From: DATBIO01 sp036556965
GTDB taxonomy: Bacteria; Acidobacteriota; Vicinamibacteria; Fen-336
Assembly: GCA_036556965.1 (NCBI GenBank)
Contig: DATBIO010000229.1
Span: forward strand, 1-19,392
Length of the DNA stretch: 19,392 nt
Direction of reading: 5' to 3'
Positions 1 through 9,636 of the stretch are shown in pieces. The position numbers and the translations under genes are program-made. Positions within the stretch are counted from its first letter, which is position 1. Each line of letters opens with the position of its first letter. The notes under the pieces were generated by a model. That model did no database searches, was not told where the DNA came from, and worked only from the letters and a program-made list of their open reading frames with translations.

Positions 1-265
1 CGAACAGGTCCGCCCCGAACGCCCCGTTTCCTACCGGCGCAACGAGGTCCGCGAGCTGGCACTGCTGGACCGCCTGACGCATGGGCAAGCCCTGTTTCAT
101 GTAGTAGTCCAGGCACTGGTAGAACTGCCCGCGCAGCCCCCCGGCCACCAGGACGACGTGCGGAGTGCGCGACTGGGCGTGGGCCGTGACCGCTCCCAGG
201 AAGGCCGCCGCGAGCAGCGCCCGCCGCGGCCATCGGCCGATCTCTGCGTAGGTTGTCCTGGACAT
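1..265 (-). CDS. Unrecognised secreted protein, N-terminal part only
   Basis: The minus strand reads openly from an ATG at 265 to the window edge (88 codons), so the C-terminus is missing. Residues 1-31 look like a Sec signal peptide: two arginines in RWPRR, a hydrophobic stretch (ALLAAAFLGAV) and an AHA-Q cleavage site. The mature part begins with a hydrophobic beta-like segment (HVVLVAGG), then a probable amphipathic helix with Cys51 and Cys69, which could pair as a disulfide in the periplasm. A purine-rich GAGGGGGAAG lies just before this ATG and favours it over an in-frame ATG seven codons upstream (286). I do not recognise the family. The gene is divergent from the secretion operon and may share its control region. 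Confidence 0.6.
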   Translation of the reverse strand, partial: MSRTTYAEIGRWPRRALLAAAFLGAVTAHAQSRTPHVVLVAGGLRGQFYQCLDYYMKQGLPMRQAVQQCQLADLVAPVGNGAFGADLF

Positions 266-288
266 CGGGCTTCCCCCTCGAGGCATGG

Positions 289-315
289 GTGGACGGACGA
301 TGCGCCCGTCCCCAC
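289..315. repeat. Imperfect inverted repeat upstream of the secreted-protein gene
   Basis: GTGG (289-292) and GGACG (295-299) pair with CGTCC (307-311) and CCAC (312-315), leaving a seven-base loop and a two-base bulge. It lies 23 bases upstream of the minus-strand start at 265. It could be a 5' leader hairpin or an operator dyad. It has no T-tract, so it is not an obvious terminator. Confidence 0.3.
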
Positions 316-321
316 GGACTA

Positions 322-380
322 AGGCGCCATCGGCAGCCGGAAAGGCTCAGGGGGCAGGCGCCACCGGGGGACCCGATGGC
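322..380. promoter_or_regulatory. Repeated motif AGGCGCCAYCGG before the secretion operon promoter
   Basis: AGGCGCCATCGG at 322-333 recurs as AGGCGCCACCGG at 356-367 (11 of 12 identical, start to start 34 bases). The core GCCATCGG (326-333) recurs inverted as CCGATGGC at 373-380. All three copies lie just upstream of the -35 box at 390. This arrangement suits a regulator binding site cluster controlling the operon and perhaps the divergent gene. No regulator can be named from the sequence. Confidence 0.35.
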
Positions 381-389
381 CGTAAGTCC

Positions 390-417
390 TTGACATCTCA
401 GCGTTACCTGCTATTTT
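390..417 (+). promoter_or_regulatory. Sigma-70-type promoter for the secretion operon
   Basis: A perfect TTGACA (390-395) is followed after 16 bases by TATTTT (412-417). The AT-rich patch stands out in this GC-rich sequence. Transcription would start near 424 and leave a leader of about 68 bases before the ATG at 492. It is the only convincing plus-strand promoter I see ahead of the genes from 492 to 11706. Confidence 0.6.
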
Positions 418-491
418 GACCGCGGGCTACGGTCGGGGTCCACACGGCCGCGGCGAGGAAGACACGGGCCCTCCGAACCGTAGTCCTGGGC

Positions 492-1697
492 ATGGAATTC
501 GTCTGCAAGGTCGGCACGCCTTCGGGTGAGGTGGTCGAGGAGCGGTTCTCGGCCACCGACGAGGCCGCCCTCCGCGCCGAGCTCGAGCAGCGCGGCTACT
601 ACCTCTTCGCCATCCGGCACGGCCTCGGCCTCAAGGGCCTGCGCCCGGGCGGGCAGCGCATCTCCGACGACATGCTGCTGATCTTCGGCCAGGAGATGGC
701 CGCCCTGCTCAAGGCGGGCCTGCCCCTGCTCCAGTCGCTGGACGTGATGCTCGAGCGGCAGAGGCACGCCGCCTTCCGGCGGTCGCTCACCGCCGTCCGC
801 GAGCGCGTCAAGTCGGGACAGGCGCTCTCGGAGGCCTTCCGCGCCGAGGGCGACCTCTACCCTCCCATCCTGTCCGCGAGCCTGGTGGCGGGCGAGCGGA
901 GCGGGGCCCTGGAGGACGTGCTGCGCCGCTTCGCCAACTACCTACGCCTGACGCAGAGCCTCAAGAAGAAGGCGGTGTCGGCCGCCGTGTACCCCGCGGT
1001 GCTGGTGGGCATGATGCTCGTGCTCGTCTTCATCCTGGTGGTGAAGGTCATCCCGCAGTTCGAGGACTTCTACCGGGACTTCGAGGTCGAGCTGCCCCTG
1101 GTCACGCGCGTCCTGATGGCGGTGGCCTCGGTGGTCAGCGCCCACTTCCTCTGGCTGGTCCTGCTCCTGGGGGGAGGGGTCGCCGGGTTCGTCTACTGGA
1201 TCCGCCGGCCGGGCCGCCAGGCCGTGCTGGACCGCCTCCTCCTGCGCATCCCCTACGTCGGCCACCTGATGCGGATGTACGCCACCAGCCAGCTCGCGCG
1301 CACCCTCTCCTCGCTCCTGGCCGGCGGCCTCCCCCTCGTCCAGGCCATGGAGGTGGCGGCGGCCTCGGTGGGGAATAAGGCGGTGGCCCTGGCCGTAACC
1401 TCCGCAACGCCCCTGGTCCGCGAGGGAAAGAGCCTGACCACGGCCCTCGAGGCCAGCGGCGTGGTGGAGAACCTCACCCTGGAGATGGTCAAGGTGGGGG
1501 AGCAGACGGGAGCCCTGGGGGACATGCTGAGCGCGGTGGCGGACTTCTACGACGAGGAGATGGGCAACCGCCTGGCCACGGTCATGGCCCTGGTGGAGCC
1601 CGTGCTGCTCGTGCTCATGGCCTTCATCGTCGCGGGGATGCTCCTGGCCTTCTATCTTCCGCTGTTCCAAGCGATTTCGGCCATCCAGGCCCGTTAG
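492..1697 (+). CDS. gspF: Type II secretion / type IV pilus inner-membrane platform protein (GspF/PilC family)
   Basis: This 401-residue protein has the usual size and layout of GspF/PilC, the polytopic protein that couples the assembly ATPase to pseudopilin extraction from the inner membrane. It begins with a short beta-rich cytoplasmic segment. Two T2SSF helical domains follow, at about residues 65-190 and 260-390. Hydrophobic segments lie near residues 165-193, 213-238 and 370-396, consistent with three membrane spans. Family features visible are LLKAGLPLLQSLDVM in the first domain and LLAGGLPLVQAMEVAA in the second. It is the first gene of the operon and lies 36 bases before the ATPase gene. 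The ribosome binding site before ATG 492 is weak. GspF and PilC cannot be told apart from the sequence alone. Confidence 0.93.
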   Translation: MEFVCKVGTPSGEVVEERFSATDEAALRAELEQRGYYLFAIRHGLGLKGLRPGGQRISDDMLLIFGQEMAALLKAGLPLLQSLDVMLERQRHAAFRRSLTAVRERVKSGQALSEAFRAEGDLYPPILSASLVAGERSGALEDVLRRFANYLRLTQSLKKKAVSAAVYPAVLVGMMLVLVFILVVKVIPQFEDFYRDFEVELPLVTRVLMAVASVVSAHFLWLVLLLGGGVAGFVYWIRRPGRQAVLDRLLLRIPYVGHLMRMYATSQLARTLSSLLAGGLPLVQAMEVAAASVGNKAVALAVTSATPLVREGKSLTTALEASGVVENLTLEMVKVGEQTGALGDMLSAVADFYDEEMGNRLATVMALVEPVLLVLMAFIVAGMLLAFYLPLFQAISAIQAR

Positions 1698-1733
1698 TGG
1701 CGGCGCGCCCGAGGTGTTAGTCTGACGGGGACG

Positions 1734-3586
<1,853 letters not shown>

Positions 3587-3590
<4 letters not shown>

Positions 3591-4627
3591 CGGAGTTCCC
3601 CGCCCCCGTCCCCGCGGCGGTGGAGGGCGAACCGCTCGCGGTGCCGCCGCCCGCGCCGCCCTCGCGGCTGGCCACCCTGGGCGCCGGCGGCCGTCGCTGG
3701 CTGCGCCGCCACCTCCAGGACCCCGAGTACCCCATGGTCGCGGTCGAGGTGCGCGCGCGCTCCGTCGGCGTGGTGCGCCTGGCGCGCGAGGGGCGGCGCC
3801 TGGCCCTGGGGGCGGCGGTGGTGCTCGACCTGCCGGAGGGCGTGGTCAGGCTCTCCATGACCGAGCCCAACCTCGCGGACGCGGGGACCTTCGCCGAGGT
3901 GCTGCGCGCGGCCCTGGAGCGGGCGGGCGCGCTGACCACGGACCGCGTCGCGCTGGTGCTCCCGGATCCCGTGGCGCGGGTGGCCCTGCTCCCCGGCCCG
4001 GAGGTCCCCGGCGGCCGGCGCGCCGCCACCGAGGAGCTGCTGCGCTTCAAGCTGCGCAAGTCGGTGCCCTTCGACGTGCGTGACGCGCGCCTGGCCTTCG
4101 CCTCCTCCGGGAGCCGCGCCGCGGACACGGTGGTGGTGGCCGCCGTGTACAAGCCCGTGCTGGAAGGCTACGAGGCGGCGTGCCGGGCCGTGGGCGTGCA
4201 TCCGGGCCTGGTGGAGCTGAGTGGCCTCGCCCTCCTGAACTCCGCCTTCGGCGCCCTGCCCGCGGCCGACCGCCTGCTCGTCAACTGGGACGAGGGCTAC
4301 GTCACCCTCCTCCTCGCGCGCGGGGAATGGCCGCTGCTGGTGCGCACGCTGACCGGCCCCCCCGCGCAATCGAGCGAGGAAGTGGGGCGCGAGGTGGCCA
4401 ACACCATCCTGTACTACCGCGAGCGCCTGGGGGGGACCCGCCTCGACCACGCCGTCCTGCGCAGCGCCGCCCTGCCTCCCGCGCAGGCGGCGGCCCTCCT
4501 CGAGGACCCGCTCGAGATGCGGCCCGAGCTGATCGAGCCCTGGCGCGCCCTGCGCGTGGACCACGTGGGCGCGGTGGGCCAGGCCCTGGCCGGGGCGGCG
4601 GCCTGCCTGGTGGGGAGCCGCTCGTGA
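3587..4627 (+). CDS. pilM: PilM-like / GspL cytoplasmic-domain-like platform protein
   Basis: The GTG at 3587 overlaps the ATPase stop by four bases (GTGA), giving 346 residues. An ATG at 3734 (residue 50) is the alternative start and fits usual PilM length better. Residues 1-45 are Pro/Ala-rich. The actin-like fold is indicated by EELLRFKLRKSVPFDVRDA at about 150-168, a PilM hallmark, and by the following PilN- and PilO-like genes. The expected nucleotide-binding motifs are degenerate: the first phosphate loop reads MVAVEVRARSVGVVRL instead of the DxGSSSxK type, and the second reads LVNWDEG (231-237) instead of a DIG type. It may therefore be a structural adaptor, as the GspL cytoplasmic domain is, rather than an ATP-binding PilM. 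Confidence 0.8.
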
Positions 4628-5277
4628 GGCCCCTGAACCTCGCCTCGCGCCCCTTCCGCAACGAGCGCCTGCCCTTCCTGCTCCTGGCCGGGGCCGGCGT
4701 GGTCCTGATCGCCCTGACCCTGTGGCACGCCGTGCTGGTGGCGCGGGTGCTGCCCGGCTCCACGTCCGCCCTGCGCGACGAGGTGGCGGGGCTGCAGCGG
4801 CAGGCCAACGCCCTGCGCCAGGAGGGGCGCTCCCTCCAGCGCGCGCGGCCGGCCGGCGCCGACCTCGCGCAGTGGGCGCTGCTGAAGGACCTGGTGGACC
4901 GCCGCGCCTTCTCCTGGACCAGCCTCTTCGCGGTGCTGGAGGAGGTGCTGCCCGACGGGGTCCGCCTGCGCGCGATCACCCCGCGCCAGGAGAAGGGCAG
5001 GGTCCAGCTCGACATGGCGGCGGTGGCGCGCAGCTACGAGGACGGCCTCGACTTCATCCGCGTGCTCGAGGAGCGGCCGGAGTTCGAGGAGGTGCTGCCC
5101 GTGAGCCGCGCCGACGAGGACGCGGGCGGAGGCGAGGGAGTGGCCTTCAACTACCGCATGACCTACGAGCCGTCGGCGGCCCCGCCCCCCGCCGCCGCGC
5201 CCTCTCCCACGCCTCCCCCGGAGGAAGAGCCGGCCGAGGCGGCGGACGAGGTGGCGTCGCGGGAGGCCCGCCGTTGA
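4624..5277 (+). CDS. pilN: PilN-like inner-membrane platform protein
   Basis: This bitopic membrane protein of 217 residues would connect the cytoplasmic PilM-like protein to the periplasm. The GTG start at 4624 overlaps the previous stop by four bases. The N-terminus RPLNLASRPFRNERLP is a PilN-type cytoplasmic tail that would bind PilM. One transmembrane helix lies at about residues 16-38. A coiled coil (about 47-75) and a small periplasmic ferredoxin-like domain follow (about 95-180, including LFAVLEEVLPDGVRLRAI). The last 40 residues are Pro/Ala/Glu-rich and probably disordered. Position between the PilM- and PilO-like genes supports the call. In a secretion setting it would play the membrane part of GspL. 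Confidence 0.8.
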   Translation: MRPLNLASRPFRNERLPFLLLAGAGVVLIALTLWHAVLVARVLPGSTSALRDEVAGLQRQANALRQEGRSLQRARPAGADLAQWALLKDLVDRRAFSWTSLFAVLEEVLPDGVRLRAITPRQEKGRVQLDMAAVARSYEDGLDFIRVLEERPEFEEVLPVSRADEDAGGGEGVAFNYRMTYEPSAAPPPAAAPSPTPPPEEEPAEAADEVASREARR

Positions 5278-5834
5278 GCCCCCGCCATCGCCGGCTCCTC
5301 GCCGCCCTCCTCGCCCTCGCGGCCCTGAACGCGGTGGTGTACGCGGCCTTCACCCTGCCCCGCACCGTGCAGGAGAAGCGCATGGCCGCGGAGAGGGTGC
5401 AGCTTCAGGACGAGGTGGCGCGGCTGTCCGGGGAGGTGGCCGACCGCCGGCGGTACGCGCAGGCCCTCGAGGCCAACGCCGCCGACACGAGCCGGTTCCA
5501 CGCCCAGGTGGTGGCGCCGCGCGCGGCCTCCCTCGTCCCCGTCCTGCGCGAGATCGAGGGCATGGCCCGCGAGGGCGGCCTGCGGCCGGGTCCCGCCGGC
5601 TACAAGGTGGAGGCGGTCAAGGGCGCGGCCCTCGACCGCTTCGTCATCACCATGCCCGTGAGCGGGACCTACCGCGAGGTGGTCAGCTTCATCGAGCAGC
5701 TGGAGCGCTCCCCCCACTTCCTCACCCTGGACCAGGTCACCGTGCGCGGCGAGGCGGAGGGCTCCGAGAGCGGCGGGGCGCAGCTCGACATGGTGCTATC
5801 CTCCTATTTCCGTTCGAGTTCACAGGGTTCATGA
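5274..5834 (+). CDS. pilO: PilO-like / GspM-like inner-membrane platform protein
   Basis: I chose the TTG at 5274, which overlaps the previous stop in a TTGA junction and gives 186 residues. An in-frame GTG further down would cut into the membrane helix. The protein has a short basic N-terminus (SPRHRR), one transmembrane helix at about 7-27, a coiled coil at about 32-65, and a periplasmic ferredoxin-like domain. That domain includes PVSGTYREVVSFIEQLERSP, a segment type common in PilO. PilO pairs with PilN in the periplasm to set pseudopilus or pilus dynamics; GspM is the secretion counterpart. The call rests on topology, this motif and gene order. Confidence 0.78.
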   Translation: MSPRHRRLLAALLALAALNAVVYAAFTLPRTVQEKRMAAERVQLQDEVARLSGEVADRRRYAQALEANAADTSRFHAQVVAPRAASLVPVLREIEGMAREGGLRPGPAGYKVEAVKGAALDRFVITMPVSGTYREVVSFIEQLERSPHFLTLDQVTVRGEAEGSESGGAQLDMVLSSYFRSSSQGS

Positions 5835-6298
5835 CGGCACGCGCGCGGGGGTTCACCTATCTCGAGCTCGTGGCCGTCACCGCGATCATCGGGATCCTGG
5901 CCTCCGCCGTGCTGCCCCTGGCGAAGGTGACCCGGACCCGCCAGAAGGAGATCGAGCTGCGGCGCGAGCTGAGGGTCGTGCGCACGGCCATCGACGAGTA
6001 CAAGAAGGCCGTGGACCAGGGGAAGATCGGCGGCACCGACCTCCGGCTCGGGTCGGAGGGCTACCCTCCCGACCTCGAGACGCTGGTCAAGGGGGTCAAC
6101 CAGGTGGGGCGCGTCGACCACAAGCTCAAGTTCCTGCGCCGCATCCCCGTGGATCCCATGACGGGAAAGACGGAATGGGGACAGCGCTGCTACCAGGACG
6201 AGCCGGACAGCGACTTCTGGTGCGGCAGCAACGTCTGGGACGTCTACTCGCTCAGCACGGGCAAGGGCCTGGACGGGACGGCCTACAAGGAATGGTGA
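5831..6298 (+). CDS. gspG: GspG-like major pseudopilin
   Basis: The ATG at 5831 overlaps the PilO stop (ATGA). The 155-residue precursor has a six-to-seven-residue basic leader and a class III prepilin site between Gly7 and Phe8, reading RG-FTYLELVAV, with the conserved Glu at +5 (Glu12). A hydrophobic helix follows to about residue 31. The globular part has PVDPMTGKTEWG and a C-terminal DVYSLSTG...DGTAYKEW region. The latter resembles the acidic calcium-binding end of GspG, though I cannot confirm metal binding. Cys120 and Cys131 could form a disulfide. Its role would be the main subunit of the periplasmic pseudopilus, after processing by a prepilin peptidase encoded elsewhere. Confidence 0.88.
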   Translation: MTARARGFTYLELVAVTAIIGILASAVLPLAKVTRTRQKEIELRRELRVVRTAIDEYKKAVDQGKIGGTDLRLGSEGYPPDLETLVKGVNQVGRVDHKLKFLRRIPVDPMTGKTEWGQRCYQDEPDSDFWCGSNVWDVYSLSTGKGLDGTAYKEW

Positions 6299-6735
6299 CC
6301 ACGCCCTCCGCCGCGGCGAGGGCCGGGGCCGCGCCCCCCTTCGCCGCCCGCCGGCCGCAGGACGGCTTCACCCTGCTGGAGCTGATCGCGGTGGTGTCCA
6401 TGATCGGCATCCTGGTCAGCATCGCCCTGCCCAACTACCGCTCCGCCATCGTTCAGTCGCGCGAGTCGGTGCTGAAGGAGGACCTCTACCGCTTCCGCGA
6501 CCTCATCGACCAGTACTACGCGGACAAGGGCAAGTACCCGGCATCGCTGGAGGTCCTCGTGGAGGAGAGCTACCTCCGGCGCATCCCCGAGGATCCCATC
6601 ACGGGAGCCGCCGACTGGCAGCTGGTGCCCGCGGAGCCGGACCCCGACAACCCCGCGGAGGAGCCCGGCATCTACGACGTCAAGAGCGCGTCCGACGCGG
6701 TCTCCACCGCCGGCACCCCCTACAACGAATGGTGA
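6292..6735 (+). CDS. Second GspG-like pseudopilin with a long leader
   Basis: The ATG at 6292 sits inside the end of the previous gene; GTG 6295 is an equally placed alternative with a GTGA overlap. The precursor is 147 residues with an unusually long 25-residue Ala/Pro-rich leader, then the prepilin site DG-FTLLELIAVV with Glu30 at +5. The hydrophobic helix runs to about residue 46. The body has YRFRDLIDQYYADKGKYPAS and RRIPEDPITG, common in GspG-type pseudopilins, and ends in PYNEW, like its neighbour's AYKEW. It is probably a tandem-duplicated pseudopilin that acts as an alternative or minor subunit. Which of the two is the major subunit cannot be decided here. Confidence 0.85.
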   Translation: MVTTPSAAARAGAAPPFAARRPQDGFTLLELIAVVSMIGILVSIALPNYRSAIVQSRESVLKEDLYRFRDLIDQYYADKGKYPASLEVLVEESYLRRIPEDPITGAADWQLVPAEPDPDNPAEEPGIYDVKSASDAVSTAGTPYNEW

Positions 6736-7256
6736 AGAGGGAGCGGCTGGTGGTGGCGTCCGCGGGAGCGGTGGTGGCCCTGGCCGCCCTCTACGCCCTC
6801 CTGCGCGCGCAGTCCCCGGCGGTGAGCGGGGCGGGCGGCCGGCCGGAGGCCCCGGTGGGCGAGGGGGGACGGGGCGACCTGCCCCGCATCGCCCTCGACC
6901 GCGCGCACGCGCGGCCCCCGCGGCCGGACCTCGGCGACCGCGACATCTTCGGATACGCCACTCCGCCGCCTCCTCCTCCGCCTCCGCCCACGCTGGCCCC
7001 CGTGGCCACGCCGCCGCCGGTGACCGTGCCCACCCCCACGCCCCTCCCCCCCCTCAACGTGAAGTACATCGGGTCGATGGAGCAGAAGGGCAAGAAGGTG
7101 GCGCTGTTCATGAGCGAGCAGAAGGAAGTGATGAGCGGGCAGGTCGGACAGACGGTGATGAACCGGTTCCGGGTCGTGCGCATCGGGTTCGAGTCGGTCG
7201 ACGTGGAAGAGGTGGGATCGGGGCAGGTGCGCCGCATCCCCCTGCGAGGCAACTGA
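6729..7256 (+). CDS. GspC/PilP-like inner-membrane to secretin linker protein
   Basis: The start is ATG 6729 (or GTG 6732), nested in the end of the pseudopilin gene; the product is 175 residues. It has a short basic N-terminus (VKRER), one transmembrane helix at about 7-27 and a linker. The conserved-looking GDRDIFGYA follows, then a stretch very rich in proline (about 78-112) that could span the periplasm. The C-terminal domain (about 113-175) starts LNVKYIGSMEQKGKKVALF and ends in RRIPLRGN. This is the beta-rich homology-region fold of GspC and PilP, which contacts the secretin N0 domain. The secretin gene starts at the very next base after its stop, which supports the role. Confidence 0.75.
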   Translation: MVKRERLVVASAGAVVALAALYALLRAQSPAVSGAGGRPEAPVGEGGRGDLPRIALDRAHARPPRPDLGDRDIFGYATPPPPPPPPPTLAPVATPPPVTVPTPTPLPPLNVKYIGSMEQKGKKVALFMSEQKEVMSGQVGQTVMNRFRVVRIGFESVDVEEVGSGQVRRIPLRGN

Positions 7257-9623
7257 ATGATGACTCGACGGAGCCGATGGCTGCCCGCCGTCCTGTTGGC
7301 GGCGGTGGCCCTCTCCGCGGCGGGGTGCGGCGCGCGCTCCTCCTACCGGCAGGGCCGCAAGGAAGGCGAGAAGGGCAACTGGGACCTCGCGGTGGCGCGA
7401 CTGACCAAGGCCCTCCAGCAGGACCCCGACAACATCCAGTACAAGATCGCGCTCGAGAACGCGCGCGGTCAGGCCGCGCGCATGCACTTCGACGCCGCCC
7501 GTCGGCACCTGGCCGCCAACCGCCTGGAGCAGGGGATCGAGGAGCTGGAGATCGCCACCCGCTACGACCCCTCGAACAAGATGGCCGCCGACGAGCTGTT
7601 CCTGGCCCGCCGCGCCTTCGACGAGCGGGAGCAGGAGCGCCGCCGCCAGGCCGACTTCGAGGCCATGCGCGGCCGCGTCCAGGCGGCGCCCGCCCCCGTG
7701 CCCGTGCTCTCCCCGCGCAGCACGGCGCCCATCACCATGAACTTCCCCGACCAGAGCCTGGAGAAGGTCTTCGACGCGCTGGGCAAGGTGGCGGGGGTCA
7801 ACATCCTGTTCGACCCGGACTTCCGCGACAAGCGCGTGACCGTGCGCCTGCAGGGGGTGACCTTCCAGGAGGCGCTGGACCAGCTCACCTTCTCCCACCG
7901 GCTCTTCTACAAGGTGCTGGACCGCAACACCATGATCATCATCCCGGAGTCGCCGGCCAAGCGCCGCGTCTACGACGACGTGCTCCTGCGCACCTTCTAC
8001 ATCCAGAACGCCGAGATCAAGGAGATGGAGACCATCGTCAAGTCGGTGCTGGGGGCGCAGGCCCGCGTGGCCTCCAACCCGTCGCTCTCCGCCCTCAACA
8101 TCGTGGGCACGCTGGACCAGCTGGCCATGGCCGAGCGCATCGTCCAGCTCAACGACAAGGCGCGGGGCGAGGTGCTGGTGGAGGTGGAGATCCTGGAGGT
8201 CAACCGCACCAAGCTCAAGGCCTACGGCATCGAACTGTCGAACTACTCGGCCTCCGTGACCTTCGCCCCCACGGGGGTGGCGGGGGAGGTGGAGGGCGGC
8301 CTGACCAGCGTGCGCGCCCACCTGCTCTCCTCCATCAACCTGGCGGACTTCGTGGTCAACATCCCCTCCAGCCTCATCGCCCGGTTCCTGCAGACGGAAT
8401 CCACGGTCAAGATCCTGGCCGCCCCGCGCCTGCGCGCCTCCGAAGGCAAGCCCACCAGCCTGCGCATCGGCACGGAGGTGCCGGTGCCCGTCACCACCTT
8501 CACCGCCAGCGCTCCCGGGGGGGTGGGGAGCTTCCAGCCCGCCACCTCGTTCCAGTACCGCAACGTGGGCGTCAACCTGAAGCTGACCCCGAAGGTCAAC
8601 GCCAGCGGCGAGATCCTGCTGGAGATGGTGGCGGAGTTCAGCCTGCTCGGCGACGACCGCAACGTGGGCAGCGCCGACAACCCGCTCACCGTGCCCACCT
8701 TCCTCACGCGCACGGTGGAGGGGATCGTGCGCGTGCGCGACGGCGAGACCGCCCTCCTGGGCGGCCTCCTCTCCTCGCGTGACTCCGCCGCCTTCCGCGG
8801 CGTGCTCGGCCTGCAGAGCATCCCCATCCTCAACCGCATCTTCACGGGCACGGCCAAGAACCAGGACGAGCAGGAGATCCTGATCTCCATCACTCCCCAC
8901 CTGGTGCGGGCCCCCAAGCTGACGGAGACGGACCTGCGCTCGCTCCACGTGGGCACGCAGGAGCTGGCGCGCGTGCCCAGCGCCCGCCCGCCGCTCTTCG
9001 GAGCGCCCGAGGAGGGCGCGCCCGTGCCCGCCCCTCCCAGCGGCGGGGGGACGGTGACCACGCCGGGCGTGCCCGCCGGGCCCGCCTCGCCGCCGCCTGC
9101 CGCGCCGGCCTCGCCGCCGCCCCCCGCGGGCGTGCCGGAAGCCCCCGCCCCGCCGCCCTCCGAGGTCGTCACCCCCACGGAGCCGGCGGCGCCCCCCGCC
9201 GTGCCCGCGGGCAGCCTGCGGCCGCTGACGGCGACCCTGAGCCCCGGGGAGGCCTCGCTGCGGGTGGGGGAGTCGGCTTCCGTGTCGCTGGTCCTGATGA
9301 ACACCCGCGACCTGACGGGGGTGGAGGTGGTGATGACCTACGACCCGGCTATCATAGAGGCGGTCGAGGTTTCGCCGGGGACGCTCCTCACCATAGACGG
9401 GTCGTCGGTGGGGGTGGAACGCGGGCTGGAGCAGGGCCGCGTGCGGGCGCGCTTCACCCGGTCCACGGGGGTTGCGGGCTCGGGCATCGTGGCCGCGGTC
9501 TCGTTCCGCGGCCTCCGGCCGGGTCCGGCGGCGGTGACCGTCGAGTCGCTCACGTTGAGCACCGGCACCGGGACCGAGACCAGCGGCGTGTCGGGTCCCT
9601 CGCGCCTGATCGTCGTGCCGTGA
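7257..9623 (+). CDS. gspD: Lipoprotein secretin (GspD/PilQ family) with TPR repeats and a C-terminal cohesin-like domain
   Basis: This 788-residue protein would form the outer-membrane pore. Residues 1-24 are a lipoprotein signal with lipobox AAG-Cys24. Two TPR-like repeats lie at about 28-66 and 77-115. An STN/N0-type domain (about 158-220) and a secretin N1-type domain (about 225-300) follow. The secretin barrel spans about 303-550 and shows VLVEVEILEVNR, ILAAPRLRASEGKP, VGVNLKLTPKV, LLGGLLSS, SIPILNRIF and ILISITPHLV. A long Pro/Ala-rich linker (about 575-655) leads to a beta-sandwich at about 660-788 that reads as a cohesin-type domain (VSLVLMNTRDLTGVEVVMTYDP). The lipid anchor may replace a separate pilotin. 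The fusion to a cohesin-like tail is unusual compared with classical GspD. Confidence 0.92.
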   Translation: MMTRRSRWLPAVLLAAVALSAAGCGARSSYRQGRKEGEKGNWDLAVARLTKALQQDPDNIQYKIALENARGQAARMHFDAARRHLAANRLEQGIEELEIATRYDPSNKMAADELFLARRAFDEREQERRRQADFEAMRGRVQAAPAPVPVLSPRSTAPITMNFPDQSLEKVFDALGKVAGVNILFDPDFRDKRVTVRLQGVTFQEALDQLTFSHRLFYKVLDRNTMIIIPESPAKRRVYDDVLLRTFYIQNAEIKEMETIVKSVLGAQARVASNPSLSALNIVGTLDQLAMAERIVQLNDKARGEVLVEVEILEVNRTKLKAYGIELSNYSASVTFAPTGVAGEVEGGLTSVRAHLLSSINLADFVVNIPSSLIARFLQTESTVKILAAPRLRASEGKPTSLRIGTEVPVPVTTFTASAPGGVGSFQPATSFQYRNVGVNLKLTPKVNASGEILLEMVAEFSLLGDDRNVGSADNPLTVPTFLTRTVEGIVRVRDGETALLGGLLSSRDSAAFRGVLGLQSIPILNRIFTGTAKNQDEQEILISITPHLVRAPKLTETDLRSLHVGTQELARVPSARPPLFGAPEEGAPVPAPPSGGGTVTTPGVPAGPASPPPAAPASPPPPAGVPEAPAPPPSEVVTPTEPAAPPAVPAGSLRPLTATLSPGEASLRVGESASVSLVLMNTRDLTGVEVVMTYDPAIIEAVEVSPGTLLTIDGSSVGVERGLEQGRVRARFTRSTGVAGSGIVAAVSFRGLRPGPAAVTVESLTLSTGTGTETSGVSGPSRLIVVP

Positions 9624-9636
9624 AGGGAGAAGGCAG

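Noticed and set aside
6955..7060. Microsatellite-like CCT/CCG triplets in the GspC/PilP-like gene
   Set aside because: They encode the proline-rich periplasmic linker expected in this family; there is no regular unit long enough to suggest phase variation.
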